From NCBI RefSeq assembly GCF_013348785.1, contig NZ_CP054691.1:1116001-1180000 (forward strand): a stretch of DNA of 64,000 nucleotides, written 5' to 3'. The DNA is from Gordonia sp. X0973. GTDB lineage: Bacteria; Actinomycetota; Actinomycetes; Mycobacteriales; Mycobacteriaceae. The first letter of the stretch is position 1. Each line of letters opens with the position of its first letter. The position numbers were made by a program, and so were the translations under genes. Below are positions 17,596 to 27,439 of this stretch, piece by piece. The notes under the pieces are model-generated. The model was not told the DNA's origin. It was given only the letters and a program-made list of their open reading frames with translations, and made no database searches.

Positions 17596-18747
17596 ATGAC
17601 GACTCCATCCCCGCCGGTCACATCGCCACCGGCCGTGACGATCGAGGCACTGCGGCGCGCCCCCAAGGTCCTGCTTCACGATCACCTCGACGGGGGACTG
17701 CGGCCGTCGACGATCATCGACCTCGCCAGGGAATCGGGGTACGACGAGCTGCCCACCGACGACCCCGAACGGCTGCGCCGGTGGTTCGTCGACAACGCCA
17801 ACGCCGGTTCGCTGGTCCGGTACCTGCGCACCTTCGGCCATACCGTTGCGGTGATGCAGACGGAGGCGGCCCTGCGCCGCGTGGCTTACGAATGCGTCGA
17901 GGATCTCGCCGCCGACGGCGTCGTCTACGCCGAGGTGCGCTTCGCGCCCGAGTTGCACTTGGAGCAGGGGCTGAGCCTCGACGACGTCGTCGCAGCGGTG
18001 CTCGCCGGATTCGCCGACGGTCAGCGTGCCGCGGCGGCCGCGGGACGTCCGATCGTCGTCGGGTGCCTGGTCACCGCGATGCGCCACGCCGCGCGCTCGA
18101 CCGAGATCGCCGAACTCGCCGTCCGTTTCCGCCGCGACGGGGTGGTCGGCTTCGACATCGCCGGTGCGGAGGCGGGCAATCCGCCGACGCGGCACCTCGA
18201 CGCCTTCGACTACCTGCGCGCCCAGTGCATGCGCTACACGATCCACGCGGGGGAGGCCTTCGGACTGCCGTCGATCAAGGAGGCCATCGGGTACTGCGGG
18301 GCGGACCGCCTCGGCCACGGCGTCCGGGTCATCGACGACGTCGCGCTCCCGTCCGGGGCCGATCCGGCCGACGCCTCGTTCGCCGGCGCGACGCTGGGCG
18401 ACGTCGCCAACTACGTGCGCGACAAGCGGATTCCGTTGGAACTGTGCCCGTCGTCGAACGTGCAGACCGGCGCGGTGCCGGACCTGGCGTCGCATCCCTT
18501 CAACATCCTCGCCCGCCTGCGGTTCCGGGTGACGGTGAACACCGACAACCGACTCATGGGCGATACGACGATGAGCTGCGAATGCGCATTGCTGGCCGAT
18601 CGATTCGGGTACGACTGGGCCGATTTCGAGCGGTTCGCCGTCAATGCGATGAAATCTGCTTTCATCCCGTTCGACGAGCGCATGACGCTGATCGACGAGG
18701 TGATCAAACCGGGCTATGCCGAATTGGTCGCCGGTTTGATCGACTAG
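17596..18747 (+). CDS. add: Adenosine deaminase
   Basis: Deaminates adenosine and deoxyadenosine to inosine forms in purine salvage. The 383 residues carry the zinc-binding H28-x-H30 in LLHDHLDGG, the catalytic phrase IHAGEAFG near residue 217, LGHGVRVI near 236, [10 protein letters not shown] near 281 and the TNTDN-type Asp motif VNTDNRLMG near 315. The ATG at 17596 is the only convincing start. punA, which would act on the resulting inosine, lies 8 kb downstream. Confidence 0.95.
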   Translation: MTTPSPPVTSPPAVTIEALRRAPKVLLHDHLDGGLRPSTIIDLARESGYDELPTDDPERLRRWFVDNANAGSLVRYLRTFGHTVAVMQTEAALRRVAYECVEDLAADGVVYAEVRFAPELHLEQGLSLDDVVAAVLAGFADGQRAAAAAGRPIVVGCLVTAMRHAARSTEIAELAVRFRRDGVVGFDIAGAEAGNPPTRHLDAFDYLRAQCMRYTIHAGEAFGLPSIKEAIGYCGADRLGHGVRVIDDVALPSGADPADASFAGATLGDVANYVRDKRIPLELCPSSNVQTGAVPDLASHPFNILARLRFRVTVNTDNRLMGDTTMSCECALLADRFGYDWADFERFAVNAMKSAFIPFDERMTLIDEVIKPGYAELVAGLID

Positions 18748-18763
18748 GACTGTAAGAAGATGG

Positions 18764-18975
18764 GGTCTCGATACACCTTGGTCTCGATACACCTTGGTCT
18801 CGATACACCTTCTCGGCTAGCGCCTCGAAGGCACTCGACCAACGCGTCTAGCGCGGTCTCGATACACCGACTCGGCTAGCGCCTCGTCGGCACTCGACCA
18901 CCGTCTACGGCACTCGACCAACGCGTCTAGCGCCTCGTCGGCACTCGACCACCGTCTACGGCACTCGACCACTGT
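18764..18975. repeat. Degenerate tandem and palindromic repeat patch
   Basis: Three perfect tandem 16-mers GGTCTCGATACACCTT occupy 18764-18811. A composite unit then recurs: GGTCTCGATACACC, CTCGGCTAGCGCCTCG, GGCACTCGACCA, ACGCGTCTAGCGC and CCGTCTACGGCACTCGACCA, in varying order to about 18975. GGCACTCGACC appears at least five times. No coding potential; it fills the 275 bp between the convergent add and Rv3311-like genes. Related GGTCTCGAT sequence occurs inside lhr. Confidence 0.8.
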
Positions 18976-19022
18976 CTCACGGCCACCTGGCTACCAGGCG
19001 AGCCTGATCGGCGTATCGCGAC

Positions 19023-20324
19023 CTAGGACTTGCGCTCGATGCGGTCTTCGAATTCGTGGACCAAAGCGCGGAACACCTCGGACTCGTTGTCGAAGGGCGG
19101 ACTCGGCGCCAGCCGCTTGGGGTCGGGGTTCGTCGCATAGTCGACGAACCAGCCCAGCGGGGTGGTCGAGCTGAGGGCCTCACCCGCGGAGTCGTCGCCG
19201 GCGTAGTCGGCGGCGTCGAGGAGCAGTTCGACGGCGAGGTCGAGCTGCTCGCCGTCGATGCGGCGCGGACCGTCGGCGATGTCCTCGGCCAAACCGGGCA
19301 GCACGTAGACGTTGTCCTCGAAGACCTCGAACTCCAGCGATCCGTCGGTGGCCGCCGCGCGGACGTCGTCGAAGGTCGACACCTTCGCCAGGTCGTGGTC
19401 GTCCTCCTCGGCGAGGAACCGGGTGATCGCCCGCACCGAGGTGAACACGTAGATCGTGCCGTTCTTGCCGAGGAAGACCGGCTCGTCGTCGAGGTAGCAG
19501 CGCAGCGACAGGTATTCGCCGTCGCCGGTGGTGATCTGGATCGGGTCGATGCCGACGTTGACCCAGAAGTCGTCCTCGTCGATATCCCCGTCGAGCAGTT
19601 CGGCCGCCTCGGTGTCGCGGTCGTCGTCGGAATCCGAGTCGACGAGGGCCGATGCCCCGTCGGCGTCCTCGCCGACCAGGTCGAGATCGTCGTCGTCGGG
19701 CTCGTCGGAGTCTTCGGCCGATGCCGCCGCGGCCAACTCGGCCTCGGCGGCCGCGACCGCCGCCTCGTCGACGTCGGGGGTGGTGACCAGTTCGTCGAGC
19801 GAGTCGATCACGTCGTCCCAGTGCTTGGCGATGAGCCGCCCGATGCGGACCCAGAGGTCCTGGCCGTCGCGGCCCACGAAGTTGCGGGTACCCGCGGTGA
19901 CGGCGCCGAGGATCGGATTGCCGTTGAAGAACTTGGTGATCGGGGCGATCTCGCAGACCTCGCCCAGGATGCGGACGATTTCCAGCGCGTCCTCGAGGTC
20001 GGCGATGTTCTGCGGCGTCGGGTCCTCGGCGGCCAACTCCGGGACGCCGATCAGGTCGTAGGTGTGCCGCTTGTCCGGGACGAGTTCGTCGCCCTGCAGC
20101 TCGACGACCGTCGGCCACTCGGGATGATCGACGAGGTCGTGCTCCTCGTCGGTGCTGCGGATGTATCCGACGAGGTGGGCGACGTCGTCGAACCCGTACA
20201 GGTTCTCGCCCAGCCCGAGGAAGGCCTCCCACTCCTCGTCGTCCTCCCGCCAGCGCGGGGCCCAGAGGGTGTAGGCGTTTCCTTCGGTGAGACCCAGCTC
20301 AATGGGGACGATGTCTCCGGCCAT
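19023..20324 (-). CDS. Acidic conserved protein, positional equivalent of Rv3311
   Basis: A 433-residue soluble, strongly acidic protein. It has two globular parts joined by an Asp/Glu/Ala-rich linker at about residues 185-245 (e.g. EDSDEPDDDDLDL). The N-terminal part starts MAGDIVPIELGLTEGNAYTLW and contains WEAFLGLGENLYGF; the C-terminal part contains FWVNVGIDPIQITTGDGEYLSLRCYLDD. No enzyme motif recognised. Between add and the pmmB-punA region it sits where mycobacteria have Rv3311, a conserved hypothetical gene, and I infer orthology from place and size only. Start ATG 20324. Confidence 0.75.
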   Translation of the reverse strand: MAGDIVPIELGLTEGNAYTLWAPRWREDDEEWEAFLGLGENLYGFDDVAHLVGYIRSTDEEHDLVDHPEWPTVVELQGDELVPDKRHTYDLIGVPELAAEDPTPQNIADLEDALEIVRILGEVCEIAPITKFFNGNPILGAVTAGTRNFVGRDGQDLWVRIGRLIAKHWDDVIDSLDELVTTPDVDEAAVAAAEAELAAAASAEDSDEPDDDDLDLVGEDADGASALVDSDSDDDRDTEAAELLDGDIDEDDFWVNVGIDPIQITTGDGEYLSLRCYLDDEPVFLGKNGTIYVFTSVRAITRFLAEEDDHDLAKVSTFDDVRAAATDGSLEFEVFEDNVYVLPGLAEDIADGPRRIDGEQLDLAVELLLDAADYAGDDSAGEALSSTTPLGWFVDYATNPDPKRLAPSPPFDNESEVFRALVHEFEDRIERKS

Positions 20325-20439
20325 GGGGAAAGCGTAACGAAGGCATCCCCCGGGTGCCCCACCCGGGCCGCAATCGACGTGCGACGCACATCTGCGGCGT
20401 TGCCCGGTCTGCCGCGACCCTTCTGTCTACGATTGGACG

Positions 20440-21654
20440 ATGCTGGCGACGTTCACCCCCAACGAGCGTCGGTCGCTCGCGATCATGACGATCGTCGCGT
20501 TGGGCTTCGGCGCCTACTTCCTGCGCCACTATCTGGTCTTGATCGCGTTCGCGGCGGTGTTGGCCTACCTGTTCCAGCCGATCTACCGGTGGCTCGTCAA
20601 GCGGATGAGTTCGGGACTGGCGTCGTTTCTCACCTTGCTCAGCGCGATCCTCATCGTCGGGGTGCCGCTCGCGGGGATCTTCACGATGGCCGGCATCCAG
20701 ATCGCCCAGATGGTCTCGAGCGTGCGGCAGTGGCTGGACAAGACGGACCTGACGAAAGTCGGCCAGCATCTGCTCGACTCCGTGAACGGGCTGATCGCCA
20801 AGGTGCCCTTCGTCCACGTCAAGCCGGTCTCGCTGGACACGGTCCGCGACTGGGTGTCCAACATCGCCGAGGCCGCCGGGAAGTTCGCGCTCGGCCTGGC
20901 CCGGGATTCGGCGGGCGGCCTCGCGACGACGGTGACGATGGCCATCATCTTCCTCTACGTCTTCCTGGCGCTGATGACCAACGCGTCGAAGGTCGTCGAG
21001 TTGTTCAAGGATCTCAACCCGCTCGGGCCCGAGGTATCCGACATCTACCTCGAGAAGATCGGGTCGATGGTGACCGCGACGGTTCGCGGCCAATTCGTCA
21101 TCGCCTTCGTGCAGGGGCTCCTCGGCGCCATCTCGATCTATGTCGGCGGGATCCACCAAGCGTTCTTCATGTTCGTCATCTTCTTGACCGTGCTCTCGAT
21201 CATTCCGCTCGGCAGCGGCATCGTCACCATGCCGCTCGGTATCGGGATGGCGTTGACCGGCAACATCGTCGGCGGCCTGTTCGTCTTCTTCTTCCACCTG
21301 ATCGTCATTACCAACGTCGACAACTTCCTGCGGCCGATGCTGGTGCCCCGCAACGCACATCTGCACCCGGCGCTGATGTTGCTGGCGGTGTTCGCCGGTA
21401 TGCAGATGTTCGGGTTCGCCGGCATCGTGTTCGGCCCGGTGCTGATGATCATCATCGTGACGACCGTCAACATGTACCGCTCGGTCTACAAGGGCGCCAC
21501 ATGGGTCGACGACTTCGAGTCGACCGGCGACGACGACGAGTCGCGCAAACCCTCGCTGTGGCAGCGCATACGTCACCGCGGCGTGGAGAAACGGGCAGAT
21601 CGGACCAGTTCAGACCCTATTTCGGACATAGCGGGCGCAAGTGGTGACGGCTAG
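20440..21654 (+). CDS. AI-2E family transporter (TqsA/YdiK-like)
   Basis: A 404-residue integral membrane protein of the AI-2E exporter superfamily. Hydrophobic helices at the N-terminus (residues about 15-65), a soluble helical stretch with amphipathic segments (75-165), then helices around 168-190, 220-330. The family hallmarks VLAYLFQPIYRWL near 48, IYVGGIHQAFFMFVIFLTVLSIIPLGSG near 230 and NFLRPMLV near 295 are visible. The charged C-terminal tail is cytoplasmic. Actual substrate unknown; homologues include transporters of signals, ions and osmolytes. Confidence 0.87.
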   Translation: MLATFTPNERRSLAIMTIVALGFGAYFLRHYLVLIAFAAVLAYLFQPIYRWLVKRMSSGLASFLTLLSAILIVGVPLAGIFTMAGIQIAQMVSSVRQWLDKTDLTKVGQHLLDSVNGLIAKVPFVHVKPVSLDTVRDWVSNIAEAAGKFALGLARDSAGGLATTVTMAIIFLYVFLALMTNASKVVELFKDLNPLGPEVSDIYLEKIGSMVTATVRGQFVIAFVQGLLGAISIYVGGIHQAFFMFVIFLTVLSIIPLGSGIVTMPLGIGMALTGNIVGGLFVFFFHLIVITNVDNFLRPMLVPRNAHLHPALMLLAVFAGMQMFGFAGIVFGPVLMIIIVTTVNMYRSVYKGATWVDDFESTGDDDESRKPSLWQRIRHRGVEKRADRTSSDPISDIAGASGDG

Positions 21655-21727
21655 GCCAAAGCCGTTTACCCTCCGTTGCGGGGGCGGTCGGACGACCGTT
21701 GCCCCCGTCGATCCGGAGGAGAGTCCG

Positions 21728-22213
21728 ATGATGTTCCGTTCAATCACCACCGCCGTTGCCGGTGTCGCGGTCGCCGGTGGCCTCGTCTTCGGTGTGGGGG
21801 CCGCCGCCCAGGCCGCGCCGGCGCCTTCGACGTCCAAGCAGCAGCCCGCGCCGTCGAAGCCGAAGCCGGCGCCGAAGAAGAAGGCCCCGGAGTCGAAGAA
21901 GAAGTCCCCGGAGTCCAAGGCCGCGCCGAAGCCGGAGTCCAAGACCCCGAAGAGCAAGACGAGCCCGGCGCCCAAGAGCCCGGAGTCGAAGGCCGCGCCG
22001 AAGCCGGAATCGAAGACCCCGAAGAGCAAGTCCGCTCCGGCGCCCAAGTCGTCGCCGGCCCCCAAGTCGTCGCCGAAGCCGAACGCCAAGCCGGACAACA
22101 AGACCAAGCCGAACGGCGCGACCGCCCAGTGCAAGGACGGCAGCTGGTCGACCAGTCAGCATCACTCGGGCACCTGCGCCGACCACGGCGGCGTCGCCAC
22201 CTGGCTGAAGTAG
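21728..22213 (+). CDS. Secreted Lys/Pro-rich protein with DUF3761 domain
   Basis: A 161-residue exported protein. The signal peptide MMFRSITTAVAGVAVAGG ends near AAQAA. A ~95-residue linker is built of short Pro/Lys/Ser repeats (KAAPKPESKTPKSK occurs twice), strongly basic and likely wall-spanning. The last ~32 residues, AQCKDGSWSTSQHHSGTC followed by ADHGGVATWL, are a DUF3761 domain with a Cys pair and a His cluster. GGAGGAGA at 21716-21723 supports the ATG at 21728. DUF3761 has no known function. Confidence 0.82.
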   Translation: MMFRSITTAVAGVAVAGGLVFGVGAAAQAAPAPSTSKQQPAPSKPKPAPKKKAPESKKKSPESKAAPKPESKTPKSKTSPAPKSPESKAAPKPESKTPKSKSAPAPKSSPAPKSSPKPNAKPDNKTKPNGATAQCKDGSWSTSQHHSGTCADHGGVATWLK

Positions 22214-22232
22214 TCAGCCCGGCGAACTCCGT

Positions 22233-23207
22233 TCACCGCGGCCGGTAGAACCCCTGGAAGCCCATTCCGAGGTTGCCGGTGCGGACCGGGTTGACCTGGA
22301 CGGGATCGCCCGCCTCCACCATCAGCCCATCTCCGATGACCATCGCGACGTGTCCGTCCCACACGGCCAGGTCGCCGGGTTGGAGATGGGCTTGGTCGAC
22401 CCGGACCCCGGCGTCGTCCTGGTCCTGTGCCAGCCGGGGGATCTCCAATCCGGCGCGACGATAGGCCCATTGCGTCAGCCCGCTGCAGTCGAAGCCGTTC
22501 GGAGTCGTCCCGCCCCACCGGTAGGGCACGCCGCGCTGGCTCAGCGCGGCCCGAACCGCGGTGGCCGCGCGGGCGTTGGGCGCGTACACCGTCTTCCCGT
22601 TGGGGAGGGTGACCGCGAGTGAATGGTCGGTCGGCTGCTTGCCGTCCCTGCCGTGGTCGACGAGCATGGCCGGTGGTCGAGAGTGGCGCGGAACCGGTTG
22701 GGGTGTCAGGTGTTTCGCCGTGGCGAGGAGCCTGGCCGCATCCCCGGACAACTCGTGCTGGGTCTTCGCGACGATGGCGGCACCCCGTCCTACATGGTCG
22801 AGCGCGACCGGCAGCAGCGCCATCAGCCCTTCGATGCTGTAGACGGTCGGACCGAGGGAGTTCGCCACTCGGGCAAAGGAATCCAGGAGGCGCGAGAGCT
22901 CGGTGGCAGCGTGCTTGACTCGCGCACTCGCCGTCTCGACGATCGCCGTCGCCGACGTGCCCGTCGCCGCCGACCGACGGTGTCGCCGTCCGGCCGAGCG
23001 GGCGGCAGCGGCTGCCGCGGTACCACCGTTCCCCGACCAGCCGCCCGGCAGCGACCGTGCCGTGCGCTCGGCGTCGTCGGCCGCCCGGCGGGAAGCCGTC
23101 GCGGTGCGCTCCAACGCCGATACCGGACTGTTCGGCGGGAGATCACCGGTCCCGAGCGTGGTGAGCAATGCGCGCAGCGGGGCGATCAGGGCGTCGACTC
23201 CGGTCAT
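22233..23207 (-). CDS. NlpC/P60 endopeptidase with WXG-like N-terminal domain
   Basis: A 324-residue protein. The N-terminal ~150 residues are alanine-rich helices (STATASRRAADDAERTA, LPGGWSGNGGTAAAA) resembling the helical domains of type VII secretion substrates. The C-terminal ~115 residues are an NlpC/P60 cysteine peptidase: GVPYRWGGTTPNGFDCSGLTQW with catalytic Cys near residue 240, GDLAVWDGHVAMVIG with the catalytic His near 288. No classical signal peptide, which fits ESX export. It probably cuts peptidoglycan stem peptides. It begins one base after the EspC-like gene's stop, so the pair is an operon. Confidence 0.82.
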   Translation of the reverse strand: MTGVDALIAPLRALLTTLGTGDLPPNSPVSALERTATASRRAADDAERTARSLPGGWSGNGGTAAAAAARSAGRRHRRSAATGTSATAIVETASARVKHAATELSRLLDSFARVANSLGPTVYSIEGLMALLPVALDHVGRGAAIVAKTQHELSGDAARLLATAKHLTPQPVPRHSRPPAMLVDHGRDGKQPTDHSLAVTLPNGKTVYAPNARAATAVRAALSQRGVPYRWGGTTPNGFDCSGLTQWAYRRAGLEIPRLAQDQDDAGVRVDQAHLQPGDLAVWDGHVAMVIGDGLMVEAGDPVQVNPVRTGNLGMGFQGFYRPR

Positions 23208-23208
23208 G

Positions 23209-23505
23209 TCACACCCCCAGCGCGCGGGTGGCCGCGGCGTCGGTGCCCTGGTAGGCCTCGACGCCGCTTCTCGTCGACTCGGCGATGTCGACGTGCCGGG
23301 CCGCGGTTCGGTCGAGGTGGTGTGCGCAACGGTCCAGCACCTCGGCCGTCGCGGCGAGGAATTCGGCGCCGATCAGTCCGAAGGTGGGGACGAGAGCGCC
23401 GGCGTCGCCCCGGATCGACGCGGCTCCGGCGGCCGTGCGCGCGCCGACGTCGGCGTGGTCCGAGGCGAAACGGTGTGCGGTGGGTGCGTGCAATGAGACG
23501 GTCAT
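23209..23505 (-). CDS. EspC-like type VII secretion substrate
   Basis: A 98-residue protein without signal peptide: MTVSLHAPTAHRFASDHADVGARTAAGAAS, then a helical region with LVPTFGLIGAEFLAATAEVLDRC, and a C-terminal end TRSGVEAYQGTDAAATRALG. The helix-turn-helix hairpin with a mid-protein P-x-F-G-x-I-G and the C-terminal Y-x4-D motif (YQGTDAA) are those of the EspC/ESX excreted family. The start at ATG 23505 was preferred to an upstream one because it gives the family N-terminus. It is followed directly by the NlpC/P60 gene, likely its partner. Confidence 0.75.
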   Translation of the reverse strand: MTVSLHAPTAHRFASDHADVGARTAAGAASIRGDAGALVPTFGLIGAEFLAATAEVLDRCAHHLDRTAARHVDIAESTRSGVEAYQGTDAAATRALGV

Positions 23506-23585
23506 GTCGAATTGGACGCACCGCGACGCCCGGCGGTTCCCCAACACCGCTTCGCGTCGGCGACCGCGACGCGCCTAGCGTCTCG

Positions 23586-24245
23586 TCAGCGCCGCCACAC
23601 GTCGATCCACGCCTCGGTGACGTCGCCGCCCGGCGTACGGATCGTCAGCGCAGATGGACCCACCTCGTAGGTGGTGTTTCCGCTGGTGAACACATAGGTC
23701 GACCCGATCATCCGCGGCCAACTCACGTCGGGCGAGGCGGAACCGTCCGCGTACCCCTTGTAGTAGAGGCCACCGGAACTCGACGCGGCCCGGCACACCA
23801 CCACCTCGGAGCGATTCGTCCGGCCGATGAACACAGCCGGGTCGTCGACGTTGCACCGGGCGGTGCCGCTCAGGAAGCCCTGGCCGTCGGTCCCGGTGAA
23901 GGGCGCGGAGCCCCCGGGCGCGGGTGCGGGAGTTTGCGCGGTGACGGTCGTGGTCGTCGTCGTGGTCACGACATCCGGGCTGACTGGCGCGGCCACACTC
24001 GGCGCGGGAGTGGTGGCCTTGTCGTTCTTGCCGATCAGGACCACTCCGAGGGCGACGCCGACGACCGCCAGTGCGCCGACGAGCAGAACCGCCAGGACGA
24101 TCGGCAGGGACGAGCGTGCTGCCCGCGGCGCGGGGTAGGCGTCAGCGGGCGCGCCCTGATACACCGGGCCGGTCGTGGCGCCCGGCCACTGGTCGCCGGG
24201 CATGCGCTCGGTGGGCCACTCGCTCGGCGGGTACTGGTTGGTCAT
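23586..24245 (-). CDS. Membrane-anchored protein with extracellular domain, function unknown
   Basis: A 219-residue type II membrane protein. The cytoplasmic ~45 residues are Pro-rich (NQYPPSEWPTERMPGDQWPG). One membrane helix follows at about 47-72 (LPIVLAVLLVGALAVVGVAL), then a Thr/Ala/Pro linker with a run of seven threonines, and a C-terminal ~110-residue domain (TDGQGFLSGTARCNVDDPAVFIGRT ... VVCRAASSSGGLYYKG ... TYEVGPSALTI) with two cysteines, probably disulfide-bonded. No known family recognised. It lies between the EspC-like gene and pmmB. Confidence 0.68.
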   Translation of the reverse strand: MTNQYPPSEWPTERMPGDQWPGATTGPVYQGAPADAYPAPRAARSSLPIVLAVLLVGALAVVGVALGVVLIGKNDKATTPAPSVAAPVSPDVVTTTTTTTVTAQTPAPAPGGSAPFTGTDGQGFLSGTARCNVDDPAVFIGRTNRSEVVVCRAASSSGGLYYKGYADGSASPDVSWPRMIGSTYVFTSGNTTYEVGPSALTIRTPGGDVTEAWIDVWRR

Positions 24246-24274
24246 GGACTGATAGTAGGGAGCAGACGCGGCGT

Positions 24275-25810
24275 CTAACGCACAAGTGCGTCAGCGGCCC
24301 GTCGGGCCAGGGCGTCCGCCTCCCGTCTGGTCTGTCGCCTCGTCGCCGGGTCCGGTGGGAACGGCATCACGACCTCGACGTAAACCTTCAGTTTCGGTTC
24401 GGTTCCCGAGGGGCGGACCAGCGCGCGCAGACCGGTGTCGCCGTCGGAGCCGGTGAATTCGACGGCATCGGTGCGCAGGTCGTCGTCGCGGCCGGCGTAG
24501 TCGGACAGCGCGCACTCGATGCCGGCCACGGTGCGGGTCGTCGCCCCGCGCAGCGCCGTCATCGTCTGCGCTGCGGCCGCCGGTGTCGTCAGCGGCACCG
24601 ATCTTCCGACGGTGACGTGCAGCCCGTGGCGCGTCGACAGGTCGTCGAGCAGACTGCTCAGCGACCTTCCGTCGCGGCGCACCCCGGCGGCGATCTGCGC
24701 GAGAAGCACCGCGGTGCCGATGCCGTCCTTGTCGCGGATCGCGTCGGGATCGACGCAGTGACCGATCGCCTCCTCGTAGGCGTAGACCAGCGGCTCACCG
24801 GCGCGGACCAGCCACTTGAAGCCGGTCAACGTCCGCGCCGGGCGGGCGCCGGCGGCCGCCGCGACCGCGGCGGCGAGTGTGCCCGACACGATGCTGCTGG
24901 CCACCACTCCGTCGGGGACGGCGAGCCGGTGCGCGAGGATCGCACCGGTCTCGTCGCCGGTGAGCAGCCGCCATCGGCCATCCTCCGGAATGGCGATCGC
25001 ACAGCGATCCGCGTCCGGGTCGAGTGCGACGGCCAGGTCGGCGTCGATCTCGGCGGCGAGCCGCAGCAGGCGGTCGGTCGCGCCCGGCTCCTCGGGATTC
25101 GGAAAGGCGACGGTGGGGAAGTCGGGATCGGGCGCGAACTGCTCGTCGACGACGTGGACATCGTCGAAACCGGCGTTGCGCAAGGCGCCGAGCGCGATCT
25201 GTCCGCCCACCCCGTGCATCGGGGTGAGGGCGATGCGCAGTGGATCGGGGGATCGTCCGAACCGCGTCAGAAGTCGGTCCAGGTAACGCGCGCGGTTGTG
25301 CCGTGCACGGGCATCGGGTGCGACCGGGCGACGGGGGATCGTCGTCGGCGCGCGGTACATCAGCTCCTCGATCTGCTGATCGGCCGGGCCGACGATCTGT
25401 GCGCCCGCGACGTCGGATCCGATTCCCGCGTACAGCTTGTACCCGTTGTCACCGGCGGGATTGTGCGACGCCGTGATCTGGACGGCGGCCGCGGCGGCCA
25501 GGTCGCGGCAGGCGAAGGCGACCAGCGGGGTGGGGGAGGTGCCGGGTAGGGCGACCACGTCGAATCCGGCGGCGGCCAGGACCTGCGTCGTCGTCGCGAA
25601 GAAGTCCTCCGAGCCGTGTCTGGCGTCGTGCCCGACGACCACCGTCGCGCTGCCGTGCCCGGCCGCGCGCAGCCATTCGCCGACCGCCCACGTGGCCCGG
25701 GCGACGAGTTCGTCGTTCATCCCACCCGGACCGGGACGAACCGGGCCGCGCAGCCCGGCGGTGCCGAAGCGCAGTTGCCCCGGTTGGCCCGGTGCGGGGT
25801 CAGGCGGCAT
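24275..25810 (-). CDS. pmmB: Phosphohexomutase (phosphomannomutase/phosphoglucomutase family)
   Basis: Interconverts hexose 1- and 6-phosphates. Counting from ATG 25810 (512 residues), the phosphoserine loop is [13 protein letters not shown] with Ser115, the metal loop DPDADR at 264-269, the sugar-binding phrase EEAIGHCV near 325 and the phosphate-binding loop [12 protein letters not shown] near 480. An upstream in-frame start at 25888 would overlap punA by 89 bases; 25810 gives an 11-base overlap and the family N-terminus [11 protein letters not shown]. Cotranscribed with punA. Mycobacterial relatives are called pmmB; the preferred sugar cannot be read. Confidence 0.88.
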   Translation of the reverse strand: MPPDPAPGQPGQLRFGTAGLRGPVRPGPGGMNDELVARATWAVGEWLRAAGHGSATVVVGHDARHGSEDFFATTTQVLAAAGFDVVALPGTSPTPLVAFACRDLAAAAAVQITASHNPAGDNGYKLYAGIGSDVAGAQIVGPADQQIEELMYRAPTTIPRRPVAPDARARHNRARYLDRLLTRFGRSPDPLRIALTPMHGVGGQIALGALRNAGFDDVHVVDEQFAPDPDFPTVAFPNPEEPGATDRLLRLAAEIDADLAVALDPDADRCAIAIPEDGRWRLLTGDETGAILAHRLAVPDGVVASSIVSGTLAAAVAAAAGARPARTLTGFKWLVRAGEPLVYAYEEAIGHCVDPDAIRDKDGIGTAVLLAQIAAGVRRDGRSLSSLLDDLSTRHGLHVTVGRSVPLTTPAAAAQTMTALRGATTRTVAGIECALSDYAGRDDDLRTDAVEFTGSDGDTGLRALVRPSGTEPKLKVYVEVVMPFPPDPATRRQTRREADALARRAADALVR

Positions 25811-26642
25811 CGAGGTGCCCGACGATCCCGGCCAGCAGATCGCCGATCCGACCGGCGGCGTCTTGTCCGGCGGCCAGCACCTCCGCATGGCTCAGCGGCT
25901 CACCGGTGATGCCGGCGGCGAGGTTGGTGACCAGGGAGATGCCGAGTACGTCCATGTCGGCGGCGCGCGCGGCGATCGTCTCGTGGACGGTGGACATACC
26001 CACCAGATCGGCGCCCATCGTCGCGAGCATCCCGATCTCCGCCGGTGTCTCGTACTGCGGTCCCCGCAACCCTGCGTACACCCCTTCGGCCAGCGGCTCG
26101 TCGTCGACGACGGCGTGGACCTCCCGCGCCAGCGCGCGCAGCCGCGGTGAATAGGCGTCGACCATGTTGACGAAGTCGGCGCCCCGCAGCGGGGACTGGC
26201 CGGTGAGGTTGATCTGGTCGCCGATGAGGACCGGGCGTCCGACGCGATAGGTGCGGTTCACCCCACCTGCGGCGTTGGTCAGGATGACGCGGCGGCATCC
26301 GGTGGCGGCCGCGGTGCGGACCGGGTGGACGACGCGGGCGAGGTCGTGGTCCTCGTAGGCGTGGATCCGACCGGCCAGCAGCAGCACCCGGTGCGCGCCG
26401 ACGCGCGTCGAGAGGATCGAGCCGTCATGTCCGGCGGCACCCGGTGCGGTGAAGCCGGGGACATCGGCCATCGGGATGCGGGCATCGGGTTCGCCGAACG
26501 CGTCCACTGCCGCCGACCAACCCGACCCGAGGACGATGGCGGTGTCATGCGTCGGGCACCCGGTGGTCGTCGCGATGAATTCCGCGGCCGCGGTGGCCGC
26601 GGCCGCCGGATCGGTGGTCGGGTCGGTCAGCGTCATGCCCAT
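25800..26642 (-). CDS. punA: Purine nucleoside phosphorylase
   Basis: Cleaves inosine, guanosine and deoxy forms with phosphate, releasing base and (deoxy)ribose 1-phosphate. The 280-residue protein is a trimeric-type PNP: IVLGSGW near residue 38, the phosphate site R-x-H in [11 protein letters not shown] near 94, NAAGGVN near 124, the purine site [17 protein letters not shown] near 190 (Glu) and VTNLAAGI near 237. Start is ATG 26642 or the second ATG six bases on. Mycobacterial orthologues are often named deoD but are of this low-molecular-weight class. Its stop overlaps the pmmB start. Confidence 0.93.
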   Translation of the reverse strand: MGMTLTDPTTDPAAAATAAAEFIATTTGCPTHDTAIVLGSGWSAAVDAFGEPDARIPMADVPGFTAPGAAGHDGSILSTRVGAHRVLLLAGRIHAYEDHDLARVVHPVRTAAATGCRRVILTNAAGGVNRTYRVGRPVLIGDQINLTGQSPLRGADFVNMVDAYSPRLRALAREVHAVVDDEPLAEGVYAGLRGPQYETPAEIGMLATMGADLVGMSTVHETIAARAADMDVLGISLVTNLAAGITGEPLSHAEVLAAGQDAAGRIGDLLAGIVGHLDAA

Positions 26643-26709
26643 CACGGTATCGGCCCCGCCCCACCCCGGTGCGCGACGGACGCAATCGGCGGGCACTAGA
26701 GTGCCTACC

Positions 26710-27417
26710 ATGCCGTTTCTGCGTGAATCCGACGATGTGTACGAGCTCTACCTGGGCACCGAAGGCGTTGAACTCGACGAGGCCAACCCCGAGAACCGGT
26801 TCGCCCTCGGGTGGATCGACGCCGTGAACGCGGCGCTCGACGAGGTTGCCGAGGCCGGCGCGGCGTCGAAGAAGGGGCTGGTGATCACGGCGACCGGCAA
26901 GTTCTTCACCAACGGCCTCGACACCGACTACGTGTTCGCCAACGCCGACAAGCTGCCCGAATATCTCGACGCCGTCCATGCCGTCTACACCAAGGTCCTG
27001 ACCCTGCCGGTGGCCACCGTGGCCGCGATCAACGGGCATGCCTTCGGTGCCGGGGCCATGCTCGCCCTGTGCGCGGACTATCGCGTGATGCGCACCGAGC
27101 GCGGCTTCTGGTCGCTGCCCGAGGCGGCGCTGAACATGCCGTTCACCGCGGGGATGGCTGCGCTGGTGCGTACGCGGCTGACCGATGCGACGGCGACCGA
27201 GGCCATGCTGACGTCGCGGCGCTACGGGGCCGACGACGCCGTCGCCACCGGGATCGTCGAGGAGGCGGTGCCGGAACAGGATCTTCTCGCCCGTGCGCGG
27301 GCCGTGGCCGCCGAGCGCTCCGCGTCAGGTGGTGCGAATCTCGCGGTCATCAAGCGCGGCCTGCGCGCCCCGCTGCTGGAGAACCTCGCCCGCAAGACGC
27401 CGGCGTCGCTGCTCTAG
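26710..27417 (+). CDS. Enoyl-CoA hydratase/isomerase family protein
   Basis: A 235-residue crotonase-fold protein. The oxyanion-hole segments are visible as [16 protein letters not shown] (about 57-72) and [21 protein letters not shown] (about 106-126), and the segment [14 protein letters not shown] at about 133 provides a Glu at the position used by isomerases and hydratases; the second canonical hydratase Glu is not obvious. It is more like delta3,delta2-enoyl-CoA isomerases than classical EchA in length. Divergent from punA across 67 bp. Confidence 0.82.
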   Translation: MPFLRESDDVYELYLGTEGVELDEANPENRFALGWIDAVNAALDEVAEAGAASKKGLVITATGKFFTNGLDTDYVFANADKLPEYLDAVHAVYTKVLTLPVATVAAINGHAFGAGAMLALCADYRVMRTERGFWSLPEAALNMPFTAGMAALVRTRLTDATATEAMLTSRRYGADDAVATGIVEEAVPEQDLLARARAVAAERSASGGANLAVIKRGLRAPLLENLARKTPASLL

Positions 27418-27439
27418 TCACCACAAACGTCTCGAATAA

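Noticed and set aside
18764..18975. Possible CRISPR array
   Set aside because: Units are irregular in order, spacing varies, spacers are not unique and no cas gene is near.
19056..21647. An 863-codon plus-strand open frame across the Rv3311-like gene and the AI-2E transporter
   Set aside because: It is out of frame with the transporter and antisense to the acidic protein; no ribosome binding site or domain.
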